Source of the DNA: Sphingomonadaceae bacterium
GTDB taxonomy: Bacteria; Pseudomonadota; Alphaproteobacteria; Sphingomonadales; Sphingomonadaceae
Assembly (NCBI GenBank): GCA_020630295.1
Contig: JAHDBR010000020.1
Location: forward strand, 1 to 39,741
Reading direction: 5' to 3'
Length of the DNA: 39,741 nt
Shown here: positions 25,982 to 34,369 of the stretch, in pieces
How the letters are laid out: each line of letters begins with the position of its first letter
How positions within the stretch are numbered: position 1 is the first letter of the stretch
Translations under genes and position numbers: made by a program
The notes under the pieces: generated by a model
Told to the model about the DNA's origin: nothing
The model's database searches: none
The model's input: the letters and a program-made list of their open reading frames with translations, nothing else

Positions 25982-27406
25982 ATGAGCGAATTCCCCACTT
26001 ACGAAGAGCTTCTGGCTCGCCCGTTCTTCTTTTGCGGCATCGGCGGGTCCGGTATGCTGCCCCTGGCGCAAATACTGAAAGGCCGCGGCGCAACTGTCGC
26101 CGGATCGGACCGCAGCAACGATCAAGGCCGCACGCCCGAGAAATTTGCCGCGCTGGAAAATCAGGGCTTTGCCCTTCACCCGCAAGATGGCAGCGGCATC
26201 GAAAGCGCTGACCAGATACTGGTCGCATCAGCCGCGGTGGAAGATACAGTGCCCGAAGTGGTGCGCGCATCGGAGCTTGGTTGCCTGCGCATGACCCGTG
26301 CTGAATTGCTTTCCATTTTGTTTAACACAAGCGGAGCAGGCGTCGCGATTGGCGGCACTAGCGGTAAATCGACTGTTACGGGAATGCTCGGCTGGATTCT
26401 TCACGCTGCGGGCAGCGATCCGACCATTATGAACGGCGCGGTGATGAAAAACTTCGTAAGCGCTGAACGCCCCTTTGCTAGCGCGATAGTCGGCGGCGCG
26501 GGTCCGTTTGTTAGCGAAGTTGATGAAAGCGACGGTTCGATTGCGCTGTACCGGCCAGCGGTAGGCGTATTGCTGAATGTCAGTCTCGATCACAAAAGCA
26601 TGGAGGAGTTGCGCGAGCTGTTCGGTGATTTTCTGGCCCGCAGCGGTGTTGCGGTCATCAATGCGGATAATGAAGAGGCGCTTGCCTTGCTCCCGCGTGC
26701 GCAAAAGGCGCTGACCTTTGGCATTGATCAGGAAAAGGCGCAGATTGGCGTTGTTCCGGGTAGCATTGCCGATGGTCCTGTGCGTCAGGCCGCAACAATC
26801 ATCGACCGGCATGATGGCAGTGAGCATCCATTGATCCTGAACCTGCCGGGCCGGCACAATCTGTCCAATGCGCTTGCGGCCATTGCCGGTGCGGTTGCTG
26901 CGGATGTACCTGTCGCGAAGGCTGTCGCGGCATTGGCTGGTTTCGCCGGGTTGGCCCGGCGCTTTAACATTATCGGAACCAGCGAAAGCGGCATTACGGT
27001 GATTGACGACTTTGGTCACAATCCGGAAAAATGCGCCGCGACTTTGCGAACATTGAAAACCCATCCGGGCCGCGTAATCGCGTTTTTCCAACCGCATGGC
27101 TACGGCCCGCTGCGCCAGATGGGGCATGAGCTGGCAGAAACCTTTGCCGATGAACTAGGCCCCGATGATGTCACCATCATGTGCGATCCGGTTTACTACG
27201 GCGGCACTGTGGACCGCAGCCAAGGTAGCGAGCGGATAATCGAAATGATCAAGGACGCTGGCGGTTTGGCAGACCATGTCGCCAGCCGTGAAGATTGCGG
27301 TAAACTGATTGCATCCATTGCAAAGCCCGGTGACAGAATCGTAATTATGGGCGCGCGCGACGATACGCTGACAAAATTTGCGACAGACCTGCTGGACCGC
27401 CTGTAA
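25982..27406 (+). CDS. Mur ligase family protein (MurC/Mpl-like)
   Basis: This 474-aa ATP-dependent ligase has the three Mur domains. The UDP-binding start is FFFCGIGGSGMLPLA. The ATP loop GGTSGKST (124-131) has Ser where MurC and Mpl usually have His (GTHGKT). NVSLDH (199-204), LPGRHNLSNALAAIAG, DDFGHNPEKCAATL and FFQPHGYGPLRQ follow, of which the last compares with FQPHRYxRxR in MurC. It is a diverged relative of UDP-MurNAc:L-Ala ligase or of Mpl, which attaches recycled tripeptide to UDP-MurNAc. The divergent ldcA neighbour favours a recycling role. It is probably not the essential MurC, because no other cell-wall synthesis genes surround it. Exact substrate is unknown. The ATG at 25982 avoids overlap with ldcA. 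Confidence 0.85.
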   Translation: MSEFPTYEELLARPFFFCGIGGSGMLPLAQILKGRGATVAGSDRSNDQGRTPEKFAALENQGFALHPQDGSGIESADQILVASAAVEDTVPEVVRASELGCLRMTRAELLSILFNTSGAGVAIGGTSGKSTVTGMLGWILHAAGSDPTIMNGAVMKNFVSAERPFASAIVGGAGPFVSEVDESDGSIALYRPAVGVLLNVSLDHKSMEELRELFGDFLARSGVAVINADNEEALALLPRAQKALTFGIDQEKAQIGVVPGSIADGPVRQAATIIDRHDGSEHPLILNLPGRHNLSNALAAIAGAVAADVPVAKAVAALAGFAGLARRFNIIGTSESGITVIDDFGHNPEKCAATLRTLKTHPGRVIAFFQPHGYGPLRQMGHELAETFADELGPDDVTIMCDPVYYGGTVDRSQGSERIIEMIKDAGGLADHVASREDCGKLIASIAKPGDRIVIMGARDDTLTKFATDLLDRL

Positions 27407-27407
27407 T

Positions 27408-28070
27408 CTAAACCGCGCGGCTGTGCCCTGCAGCTTCGCTGGCGGCCCGTTCGGATTCAATTGCCGACCGGAAGCCATCGCGGTCGCTTAGGGCGGAAAG
27501 ATATTCGGCCAGTCTTGCCGGTATATATTCTTCCAAACCGATCCGGTTGGCGAGATATAGCGCATATCCCACACATATATCCGCTACTGTGAACCTGTCT
27601 GCGCACAGATATTCGCGCTCCGCAAGTCGTTGCTCTGCCTTGAGTAACCGCTTACCAAACCATTTGGCATAGGCATGACCTGCATCTTGCCAGCCCTTGT
27701 CAGCTTCGAACTTTGCGAACCGTAGATACACCGTTTGCGGAAAAGTGATTGTGGCATCTGCATGGTATGTGAAATCCAGATATTCAGCATAGTCCTGCTG
27801 ACCAGGTTCGACCACCAGATGGTCTGCCCCGCCAATGATGGCGAGGTAATGTGCAATGGCGCAGCTTTCCGTCATCCGGCTGTCACCATGGGCCAGCATC
27901 GGCACCGTACCCAGCGGGTTTTCCTCAAGATATTCGGGGGCACGAAAACGCGGCGGAAACGGCAACACTCGCAGATCAATATCAACACCTGCTTCCGCCG
28001 CGGCCCAGCTGGCCCGAAGCCCGCGTGACCCGGCGCAGGTGTATAGTATCGGCTGGCCAGCTGCGGCCAT
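27408..28070 (-). CDS. Glutathione S-transferase
   Basis: This 220-aa protein starts with a thioredoxin-like half (ILYTCAGSRGLRASWAAAEAG, NPLGTVPMLAHGD, MTESCAIAHYL). A helical domain with ADRFTVADICVGYAL, the GST C-terminal signature, follows. The N-terminal Cys/Ser segment could supply the catalytic residue. It differs clearly from the GST at 21423. Its ATG overlaps the stop of the DUF808 gene by one base (TAATG), so the two are coupled. Its stop is almost adjacent to the convergent Mur ligase stop. The substrate cannot be inferred. Confidence 0.9.
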   Translation of the reverse strand: MAAAGQPILYTCAGSRGLRASWAAAEAGVDIDLRVLPFPPRFRAPEYLEENPLGTVPMLAHGDSRMTESCAIAHYLAIIGGADHLVVEPGQQDYAEYLDFTYHADATITFPQTVYLRFAKFEADKGWQDAGHAYAKWFGKRLLKAEQRLAEREYLCADRFTVADICVGYALYLANRIGLEEYIPARLAEYLSALSDRDGFRSAIESERAASEAAGHSRAV

Positions 28071-29020
28071 TAATGCGCTTCTTTACCGTGGCCGATTTTT
28101 AGCACTTTATGCAAAACAAAAACCAGAACCGCACCTGCAATGAGACCGACAATGGCAGATATGGTCGCATAGGTTAGCCAACCAAGAAAGCCGCCCAGCC
28201 CGCCGGTGAGTTCTTCGACACCATGCTGCAAACCATGGCTGAAATCGGACAGATTGTGCAAACCCAATTCGTGCAAGCCGTGGATCAGAATCCCGCCGCC
28301 GACCCACAACATCGCAATGGTTCCGATGACGGACAGAGCTTTGAGCAGCCAGGGCATCCCCCTCAACAGCAATTTACCCACCGATTGGGCAATCTCTGAC
28401 GGCTTTTGCGACAGGTGCAAACCGACATCGTCCATCTTCACGATCAGCGCGACAGCGCCGTAAACCACGACCGTGATGACCAGACCGACAAGCGCCAGTA
28501 CCGCCCCGCGAGTTAGCAAGGTTTCTGCCGCCACTTCGTTAAGCGTGATGGCCATAATTTCCGCCGACAATATCAAGTCCGTGCGCACCGCCCCAGCAAT
28601 ACGTTTCTTCTCAAACTCAACAGGGTCATCAATCGGATCTTCCAGCGTTTCGCCGTGCTTTTCCCCGCCCAGTTTCTCGATGACCTTTTCGGCGCCTTCA
28701 TAGGACAGATAGAGACCGCCCGCCATTAAGATGAAGATTATCGCAGATGGCAGGAATTCGCTGAGTAACAATGCGCCCGGTAACAGGATCAGTAACTTGT
28801 TCTTCAAGCTGCCTTTGGTGATCTGCCAAATTATCGGCAATTCCCGCGCCGGGCTCAAGCCGGTCACGTAAGAAGGCGTAACCGCGGCATCATCAATGAC
28901 CACACCGGCTGCTTTGGTGCCTGCCCTGCTGGCTGCAACGCCTATATCATCGAGAGATGCCGCTGCTGTGCGCGCGATAATTGATACATCGTCTAAAAGG
29001 GCAACCAATCCACCAGGCAC
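28070..29020 (-). CDS. DUF808/YedI family inner-membrane protein
   Basis: This 316-aa protein matches the DUF808 (YedI-like) family. It begins PGGLVALLDDVSIIARTAAASLDD, as expected near the start of the family. About five to six hydrophobic helices follow (LLILLPGALLLSEFLPSAI, ALVGLVITVVVYGAVALIV and others). Function is unknown. The start is decided by CGGAGA six bases before a GTG at 29020; a TTG at 29065 would add 15 polar residues not expected in the family. It is coupled to the following GST gene. Confidence 0.88.
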   Translation of the reverse strand: MPGGLVALLDDVSIIARTAAASLDDIGVAASRAGTKAAGVVIDDAAVTPSYVTGLSPARELPIIWQITKGSLKNKLLILLPGALLLSEFLPSAIIFILMAGGLYLSYEGAEKVIEKLGGEKHGETLEDPIDDPVEFEKKRIAGAVRTDLILSAEIMAITLNEVAAETLLTRGAVLALVGLVITVVVYGAVALIVKMDDVGLHLSQKPSEIAQSVGKLLLRGMPWLLKALSVIGTIAMLWVGGGILIHGLHELGLHNLSDFSHGLQHGVEELTGGLGGFLGWLTYATISAIVGLIAGAVLVFVLHKVLKIGHGKEAH

Positions 29021-29122
29021 TGAAATCTCCGATTCTGCTACTGACGCAGAAGCATTAGAGATCAATCACGTATATGGCGAGACACATAGCTCCGCCTGTG
29101 GATGAACCGTGCAGGACTGATC

Positions 29123-30136
29123 TTAGGCCCGCAGCGCCATCCAACGTTGTGACTGCGTGCGCAGTTCCGTATCAGTCGATGTGTCCCAATATTTGTCCAA
29201 AGCCGCCCCGGCTGCGCTGCTTTCAGGCGATAGCAAATATTGCTCCACCGCATGCTCCAGCGCTGCAATTGATCCGCATTCGTCGAACGCATAACCGTAT
29301 TCAAGCGGCACTTTGACAGAGGTGAAGCTGCGGGCAAGCTGCGCGGCTTTCCGCATTCCGGGCAACGGCATCATATGTGGTGCCGCCTGGACACTGCCGC
29401 CGAACCGTGAAAACGGCCACATTCTGCGCCAGCTGCGCTGCACCCGCCCGCGCAATCCTTCTTTCGCCAATGAAGCCGTCGATGCCGAAGCATCTTGAGG
29501 CTTGACCGCCGTTCCGATTGCCAGAACGCTGCAATCTCGACTTTCGACACCAAAATGCTCGGCGGCGTATTCGATGGCAGCGACGCCAACTTCTTCGGCG
29601 GTCAAGGACGCAGCGCGAAACCTTCCCCGTTTTGGGTCGTCCACAGGCTCAAGCTCGTGCGGTCTGAAATATACCGCTGCGCTGCAAGCAGACATGGCTG
29701 CATCGCTCAGGAGCATGGACGTGAAATTATCGGACCGCCCGCTCCCAAGCGTAATCGTATCCCATTGCGACTCTGTACCCGCAGCTTGCCGCTCTGCTGC
29801 AATCATAACCTGCGCAGCAGAACGAGGCATCTCTGCAAGGCGCGCCACACCGAATAGCCGCCCCATTTCAGCCTGCAATCCAGCCGACGAATAGAGGCAG
29901 TCACCGCCGTTTTCGCTTGCAAAGAAACCGGCCATCTTAGTGCGAAAGGAGCCTAGAATTTCATCGATGCGGATGCCGTTCGCCAAGGCCAGCGCAGTTA
30001 TGGCGCCGAACGCGCTGCCCGAAAACAAGTCAGCGCTTTTCACTAAATTGCCTTTTGGATCGAGCCGGTGCAGCATAAGTGCAGATGCAAATGCACCCAC
30101 ACCATCACTACCGAATGCGATGATCCTGTAAGACAT
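29123..30136 (-). CDS. Patatin-fold protein, probably catalytically dead
   Basis: This 337-aa protein follows the patatin layout: strand-turn IIAFGSDGVGAF, then ADLFSGSAFGAITALALANG where patatins have a G-x-S-x-G nucleophile elbow. Aligned there (G40, S41, A42, F43, G44), the nucleophile serine is Ala42. The oxyanion glycine/arginine motif DGGGxRG reads DGVGAFA. Near MSACSAAVYFRP, where a D-G-G/A should follow, the text reads RFRAAS, so the catalytic Asp is Ala175. A lipid-binding or regulatory pseudoenzyme is therefore likelier than a phospholipase. Ser41 as a shifted nucleophile is a weak alternative. It is divergent from the rpsF operon. GGGGA precedes the ATG by 10-15 bases. Confidence 0.75.
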   Translation of the reverse strand: MSYRIIAFGSDGVGAFASALMLHRLDPKGNLVKSADLFSGSAFGAITALALANGIRIDEILGSFRTKMAGFFASENGGDCLYSSAGLQAEMGRLFGVARLAEMPRSAAQVMIAAERQAAGTESQWDTITLGSGRSDNFTSMLLSDAAMSACSAAVYFRPHELEPVDDPKRGRFRAASLTAEEVGVAAIEYAAEHFGVESRDCSVLAIGTAVKPQDASASTASLAKEGLRGRVQRSWRRMWPFSRFGGSVQAAPHMMPLPGMRKAAQLARSFTSVKVPLEYGYAFDECGSIAALEHAVEQYLLSPESSAAGAALDKYWDTSTDTELRTQSQRWMALRA

Positions 30137-30468
30137 TTCTTGTGTTCCCCTATGTGCGATCTCAATGAGCGCTGCCGGGTTACACGTTACGTCATTTTAC
30201 GTATTGGAAAATTCAGACATTCTGATTGATTTTATTAACTATTTTCGAATTTTTTGTGCGGATTATCCGATCGGTAGCTGCAATATGGAACATTCGACTA
30301 CCTTAGCATCTAGAGCGCCAATTCTCTCGCTTTACGCTTGCTTTTCACCTCAGTCCCGTTATGTGCGCGCATCCGTTGCTTAAAGTGACGGCTTGAAGAA
30401 AGTCGGAGGGGCCCCGCAATCCCGCGGATCAGCCAGCGATCGACATTACATTATGAAGGAAGCGTAAG
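30137..30468. promoter_or_regulatory. Divergent promoter region and leader of the S6 operon
   Basis: This 332-bp gap has no convincing gene; the 72-codon plus frame at 30165 looks accidental. TACGT (30188-30192) and ACGTA (30199-30203) form an inverted repeat 52-67 bp upstream of the patatin-fold gene, a possible TetR-type operator. The right part (about 30390-30450) is GC-rich with short self-complementary pieces such as GGGGCCCC and CCGC/GCGG. It would be in the rpsF leader, where S6:S18 autoregulatory structures are known in bacteria. I cannot confirm that motif here. AAGGAAG sits just before rpsF. Confidence 0.35.
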
Positions 30469-30834
30469 ATGGCTCTATACGAGCATATCTTTCTCGCACG
30501 TCAGGATCTGAGCCAGGCTCAGGTAGACGCGCTGGCCGCATCGGCCACAGAGATTATCGAAGCGAATGACGGCAAAGTCACCAAGACCGAAACTTGGGGC
30601 CTGAAAAATCTTGCCTACAAGATTGACCGTAACCGCAAGGCGCATTTCGTGCTCATCAACATCGACGGCCCAGGCAGCGTTGTTGCAGAACTCGAACGCC
30701 AGACCCGCATCAACGAAGACGTCATTCGTTACATGACCATCAAGGTTGAAGAGCACGAAGAAGGCCCGTCAGTAATGATGCGCAAAAACGATCGCGATAA
30801 AAAGCGCCGTTCAGACCGTGAGGAGCGTAACTAA
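30469..30834 (+). CDS. rpsF: 30S ribosomal protein S6
   Basis: This 121-aa protein is a typical S6: [12 protein letters not shown] at the start, [19 protein letters not shown] in the middle, and a charged C-terminal tail rich in Lys, Arg and Glu. It binds S18 on the small-subunit platform. AAGGAAG precedes the ATG by about six bases. The stop overlaps the rpsR start by one base (TAATG). It is the first gene of a three-gene ribosomal operon in the usual order. Confidence 0.97.
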   Translation: MALYEHIFLARQDLSQAQVDALAASATEIIEANDGKVTKTETWGLKNLAYKIDRNRKAHFVLINIDGPGSVVAELERQTRINEDVIRYMTIKVEEHEEGPSVMMRKNDRDKKRRSDREERN

Positions 30835-31058
30835 TGGCACGTCCGTTTTTCCGCCGCCGCAAGTCTTGCCCGTTCTCGGGTAAAGGCGCACCGAAGATCG
30901 ACTATAAAGACGTTCGTCTGCTGCAGGGCTTCATGTCCGAGCGTGGCAAAATCGTCCCTAGCCGCATCACCGCCGTATCCGCCAAGAAGCAGCGCGAGCT
31001 GGCCAAGGCGATCAAGCGCGCACGCCACATCGGCCTGCTGCCATACATCGTTAAGTAA
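30834..31058 (+). CDS. rpsR: 30S ribosomal protein S18
   Basis: This 74-aa product begins [16 protein letters not shown] and has [24 protein letters not shown], then the conserved [19 protein letters not shown]. It pairs with S6 in the 30S platform. The single Cys is in the usual N-terminal position. The ATG overlaps the rpsF stop (TAATG), giving translational coupling. rplI follows after 11 bp. Confidence 0.97.
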   Translation: MARPFFRRRKSCPFSGKGAPKIDYKDVRLLQGFMSERGKIVPSRITAVSAKKQRELAKAIKRARHIGLLPYIVK

Positions 31059-31069
31059 GGGGAAGAGAC

Positions 31070-31732
31070 ATGGATATCATTCTCCTCGAACGTATCGAGA
31101 AGCTCGGCACAATTGGTGACGTTGTAACCGTGAAAGACGGTTATGCACGTAACTTCCTGCTGCCGAACAAGAAAGCTCTCCGCGCCAACGAAGCCAACAA
31201 AAAGGTTTTCGAAGCCAACCGTGAGCGTCTTGAGAAAGAAAACGCCGAGAAGCGTGTTGATGCCGAGAAATCCGGCAAAGACGTGGATGGCACCGAAGTC
31301 GTGCTGATCCGCGCTTCCTCGAACTCAGGCCAGCTTTACGGCTCGGTCACTGTTCGTGACATCCACAACGGTCTGGCCGAAAAGGGTCACGAAGTGGACA
31401 AGAAGCAGATCATTCTTGGCGCACCGATCAAAACCATCGGTATGTTCGATGTAATGGTCCGTCTGCACCCGGAAGTCGAAGTCACAGTGAAAGCCAACGT
31501 GGCCCGCTCTGACGACGAAGCCGAACTGCAAAGCCAAGGTGTCGACGTTCTCGCACAGATGTTCGAAGACGAGCAAAAGGAAATCGAAGAAGCGGCTGCC
31601 GCCAACTCCGGCAACCGTGATCCGAGCCTTGAGCCAGGCGAAATCCCGGCCGATATGCTTGACGATGACGCTGAAGCACCTGCTGGTGACGACGCAGAAG
31701 AAACACCGGCTGAAGAGACCAGCGAAGACTGA
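31070..31732 (+). CDS. rplI: 50S ribosomal protein L9 with acidic C-terminal extension
   Basis: The first 148 residues or so are a normal L9: [30 protein letters not shown], a long helix rich in Glu/Lys/Arg, then [13 protein letters not shown] and [18 protein letters not shown]9 normally ends near here. This one continues for about 70 residues of acidic, Ala/Pro-rich, probably disordered sequence ([16 protein letters not shown]) to 220 aa. Extended L9 proteins are, as I recall, common in sphingomonads, so the tail is a lineage trait and not an error. GGGGAAGAG precedes the ATG. A strong terminator follows. Confidence 0.96.
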   Translation: MDIILLERIEKLGTIGDVVTVKDGYARNFLLPNKKALRANEANKKVFEANRERLEKENAEKRVDAEKSGKDVDGTEVVLIRASSNSGQLYGSVTVRDIHNGLAEKGHEVDKKQIILGAPIKTIGMFDVMVRLHPEVEVTVKANVARSDDEAELQSQGVDVLAQMFEDEQKEIEEAAAANSGNRDPSLEPGEIPADMLDDDAEAPAGDDAEETPAEETSED

Positions 31733-31755
31733 TCTTTTCCGCTTGGAACAATCAA

Positions 31756-31787
31756 GGCGCGGCTCCCTCGGGACCCGCGCCTTTTTT
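31756..31787 (+). terminator. Rho-independent terminator of rpsF-rpsR-rplI
   Basis: GGCGCGG (31756-31762) pairs with CCGCGCC (31775-31781), with an inner CCC/GGG continuing the stem, and TTTTTT follows directly. It lies 24 bp after the rplI stop, as expected for the end of this operon. Confidence 0.9.
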
Positions 31788-31849
31788 GTAATAGCCGCGT
31801 AAAAATCGGCTGCTTTGAAAAACAAAAGAGAAAGAGCTATCTGTCCAAG

Positions 31850-33289
31850 ATGAAAACCATTGAAACTATCCTCACCGAACTGGACCGCCTGTATACCGCA
31901 TCTGTCGAGCGATTGCGCGCCGATGTGATCGCTTTTGGCCGCGATGGCACGCTGCCGGCGCCCGTCCGCCGCACGGATGGCAGCTATACATATCCGGAAC
32001 TGGTGATGCGTTTCATGGGCGGGGATCAACCCGCAGATCGCAGCCGCGCCTTTGGCCGGCTGAATGAGCCGGGCACTTATGCAACCACGGTTACCCGTCC
32101 AGCGATGTTTGCATCCTACCTGCGCGACCAGTTGGAACTGATAGGCAGCGATTACGAGATAGAACTGGAAGCGCGCCCGTCACAGCAGGAGATCCCCTTC
32201 CCCTATGTGCTGGATGGAGAAACCGCGGCTGAGCTGGCAGGAATTAGCCCGCAGGATATTGCCCGCCATTTCCCGTCCACCGAACTGGCCGATATCGGCG
32301 ATGAGCTGGCAGACGGTATCGAGATTGACGATAGCGGTGACAGCATCCCATTGTCGCTGTTTGACGGATTGCGGACCGATTTCTCTTTGGCCCGCCTTGC
32401 GCATTATACAGGCACAGATACGCAGCATTTCCAGCGCTATGTCTTGTTCACCAACTATCACCGCTATGTCGATGAGTTCGTCGATTGGGCTGGCGCGCAA
32501 CTCGGCACGAACGGCTACACCGCCCTGGCGGGCGCTGGGGGGCTCTATCTGGATAGTAAGACGGACAATGCGAGCCAGCAATTGTCTGACACCGCATGGC
32601 GCAAGCACCAGATGCCTGCCTACCATCTCGTCAACGAAGGAGGCTGCGGCATTACGCTCGTGAATATCGGCGTCGGCCCGTCCAATGCGAAGACCATTTG
32701 CGACCACCTTGCTGTTTTGCGCCCAGAAGCATGGCTGATGATCGGCCACTGCGGCGGATTGCGCCCGACGCAGAAAATCGGCGACTATGTTTTGGCGCAC
32801 GCTTATCTGCGCGATGATCACGTGCTTGACCCGGTTTTGCCACCCGAAATTCCCCTGCCCGCCATTGCCGAAGTTCAGCAAGCGCTTGCAGGAGCGGCAG
32901 AGGAAGTATCTGGCGAACAGGGAGCGGACCTCAAGAAGCGCATGCGCACCGGCACAATCGTGACCACCGATGACCGGAATTGGGAGCTGCGCTACACCAC
33001 CAGCGCGAAGCGCCTAAGCCTCAGCCGGGCTGTCGGGATTGATATGGAAAGCGCCACTATCGCGGCGCAGGGATACCGGTTCCGTGTTCCGTATGGCACG
33101 CTTCTATGTGTCAGCGACAAGCCTCTGCACGGCGAAATCAAAATGCCGGGTCAAGCGAACAAGTTCTACGAAGAAGCCATCGCGGCCCACCTGCAAATCG
33201 GGGTGAAGGCCTGCAAATTGATGCACGAGGAAGGCGACCGCTTGCACTCGCGCAAATTGCGTGCATTCAACGAACCGCCATTTAGGTGA
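31850..33289 (+). CDS. amn: AMP nucleosidase
   Basis: This 479-aa enzyme hydrolyses AMP to adenine and ribose 5-phosphate. The N-terminal regulatory half includes FGRLNEPGTYATTVTRP and FTNYHRYVDEFV. The C-terminal nucleoside-phosphorylase-like half has GVGPSNAKTICDHLAVLRP, MIGHCGGLRPTQKIGDYVLA, and IDMESATIAAQGYRFRVPYG with the conserved Asp-Met-Glu. CVSDKPLHGEIK near the end is also typical. Length equals that of known Amn proteins. It stands alone after the ribosomal terminator, apparently with its own promoter in the 117-bp gap. Confidence 0.95.
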   Translation: MKTIETILTELDRLYTASVERLRADVIAFGRDGTLPAPVRRTDGSYTYPELVMRFMGGDQPADRSRAFGRLNEPGTYATTVTRPAMFASYLRDQLELIGSDYEIELEARPSQQEIPFPYVLDGETAAELAGISPQDIARHFPSTELADIGDELADGIEIDDSGDSIPLSLFDGLRTDFSLARLAHYTGTDTQHFQRYVLFTNYHRYVDEFVDWAGAQLGTNGYTALAGAGGLYLDSKTDNASQQLSDTAWRKHQMPAYHLVNEGGCGITLVNIGVGPSNAKTICDHLAVLRPEAWLMIGHCGGLRPTQKIGDYVLAHAYLRDDHVLDPVLPPEIPLPAIAEVQQALAGAAEEVSGEQGADLKKRMRTGTIVTTDDRNWELRYTTSAKRLSLSRAVGIDMESATIAAQGYRFRVPYGTLLCVSDKPLHGEIKMPGQANKFYEEAIAAHLQIGVKACKLMHEEGDRLHSRKLRAFNEPPFR

Positions 33290-33295
33290 TCTCAA

Positions 33296-33343
33296 TAAAA
33301 AGGGCACCAAAGGCAGTGCGATATGCGCCTGTCTATGGTGCCC
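33296..33343 (-). terminator. Terminator of the 24-codon membrane peptide gene
   Basis: GGGCACCA (33302-33309) pairs with TGGTGCCC (33336-33343). Inner GGCAG/CTGTC (one G-U) and GCG/CGC segments extend it to a long stem. On the minus strand the stem is followed by TTTTTATT (33301 down to 33294), so it terminates minus-strand transcripts. On the plus strand there is no T-tract after it, so it is a poor terminator for amn. Confidence 0.8.
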
Positions 33344-33363
33344 GTAAATTGCATTGGTAAGGC

Positions 33364-33438
33364 TTAGAGTACGCCCAAGACCCGCAATACGATTACAATG
33401 ATCACTACGGTGACGACTAATCCGATAATTCCGCGCAT
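33364..33438 (-). CDS. 24-aa single-pass membrane peptide
   Basis: An ATG frame of 24 codons encodes MRGIIGLVVTVVIIVIVL followed by RVLGVL, almost wholly a transmembrane helix with an arginine near each end. Support for a real gene comes from AAGGGGAGAG six bases before the ATG and an independent terminator 20 bp after the stop. It is too short for routine gene calling. The function is unknown: small hydrophobic peptides of this kind often modulate membrane complexes or stress responses, or are type I toxins. No antisense RNA promoter was recognised to support the toxin reading. Confidence 0.7.
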   Translation of the reverse strand: MRGIIGLVVTVVIIVIVLRVLGVL

Positions 33439-33526
33439 ATTTACTCTCCCCTTAGGCACTGAAAACGCTCAGAATTGTGCGTCCAGTGTTCAGATAATGC
33501 GCCGCAGTGAATATCGTTCCGATTCT

Positions 33527-34369
33527 CTAAGAAGTGTGCCCGGGCTGCGTTCGAGTGACAGTTACTTTTGCTTTTCGCACTTCAGAGCCTGTTTCCGGGC
33601 TACTGACCACCACTCGGGTCGTATCCGTGCGTCTCCACACTTTGCCTGATGCATCTAGATCGAACAGCACCGTTATACTGCCGTGATAACCGATCTGTTC
33701 CGCTGCAACGGCCGCTTGGGCTTCTGTTAGCGTGTCGCCCATCATCTGTGCTAGGATCAGCCTTTGTTCGGCATCGCTTTTGCGCGCAGCCACTTGATCG
33801 ACAGCAAACTCCGCGATCAGCTGTTTCTCCGTCATATCCGCATATTCAAGTACGGCTTCGCCAGTCCCTTGTGGATGCGTGAACTGCGCGCCTTCCTTTA
33901 TCTCCGGTCCGCCCAACCGATGCGATGCGATCTGCTCCAGTGCCGATTCCGGGTCGCAATCATATTTGAATGGGAAGCCGCCCCCATGTGTCCATTTGCC
34001 GCATAATTCCCTCGGAATTCCGTATCTATCCAGCCACTCTTGAATCCGCTCTTCAAGATCGGAGCGATTATGCAGACTGACAGTGCCATCGTTTTGCTCG
34101 AGAATGCGCACGGGGAAGTACCAGAAATTGGTTTTGCCCCCTTCCGGTACCGAATATTCGATAATCTTTGCGTCAGGCCGTCTCTCAATGACAGTCTCGA
34201 CCAGAGCTTGCCGGCCGCTGGACTGACTTGAGGTCGCGCCATCCCCTTCGCTCGAATTCTCATATTCAAGCTGGATCAGGACCGGCTGCTCCGCCCCCAA
34301 TTCATGGGCGTAAGCTGATTGAACCCAAATCAACGCGGCTACGGAAACCCAAAAGCTTCTCAGGCTCAC
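33527..34369 (-). CDS. Exported protein of unknown function
   Basis: This 280-aa protein carries a Sec signal peptide (MSLRSFWVSVAALIWVQSAYA, probable cleavage before HELGA). The mature region has acidic and Gln/Glu-rich stretches, a Cys pair (LCGKWTHGGG and YDCDPES) that might form a disulphide, a helical section (AEQRLILAQMMGDTLTEAQ) and a C-terminal beta-rich part with Thr/Val repeats. I recognise no family. The start is a GTG overlapping the stop of the upstream lipoprotein gene (GTGA), so it is translationally coupled to it and probably acts with it in the periplasm. Confidence 0.8.
   Translation of the reverse strand: MSLRSFWVSVAALIWVQSAYAHELGAEQPVLIQLEYENSSEGDGATSSQSSGRQALVETVIERRPDAKIIEYSVPEGGKTNFWYFPVRILEQNDGTVSLHNRSDLEERIQEWLDRYGIPRELCGKWTHGGGFPFKYDCDPESALEQIASHRLGGPEIKEGAQFTHPQGTGEAVLEYADMTEKQLIAEFAVDQVAARKSDAEQRLILAQMMGDTLTEAQAAVAAEQIGYHGSITVLFDLDASGKVWRRTDTTRVVVSSPETGSEVRKAKVTVTRTQPGHTS

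Noticed and set aside
30165-30383. 72-codon plus frame in the rpsF leader
   Set aside because: It lacks a ribosome binding site and a protein-like pattern, and lies in a region expected to be regulatory.
33439-33526. GGAAC element suggesting an EcfG-type stress promoter for the 24-aa peptide
   Set aside because: A GGAAC is present upstream, but no matching CGTT lies 16-17 bases on, so the promoter cannot be supported.
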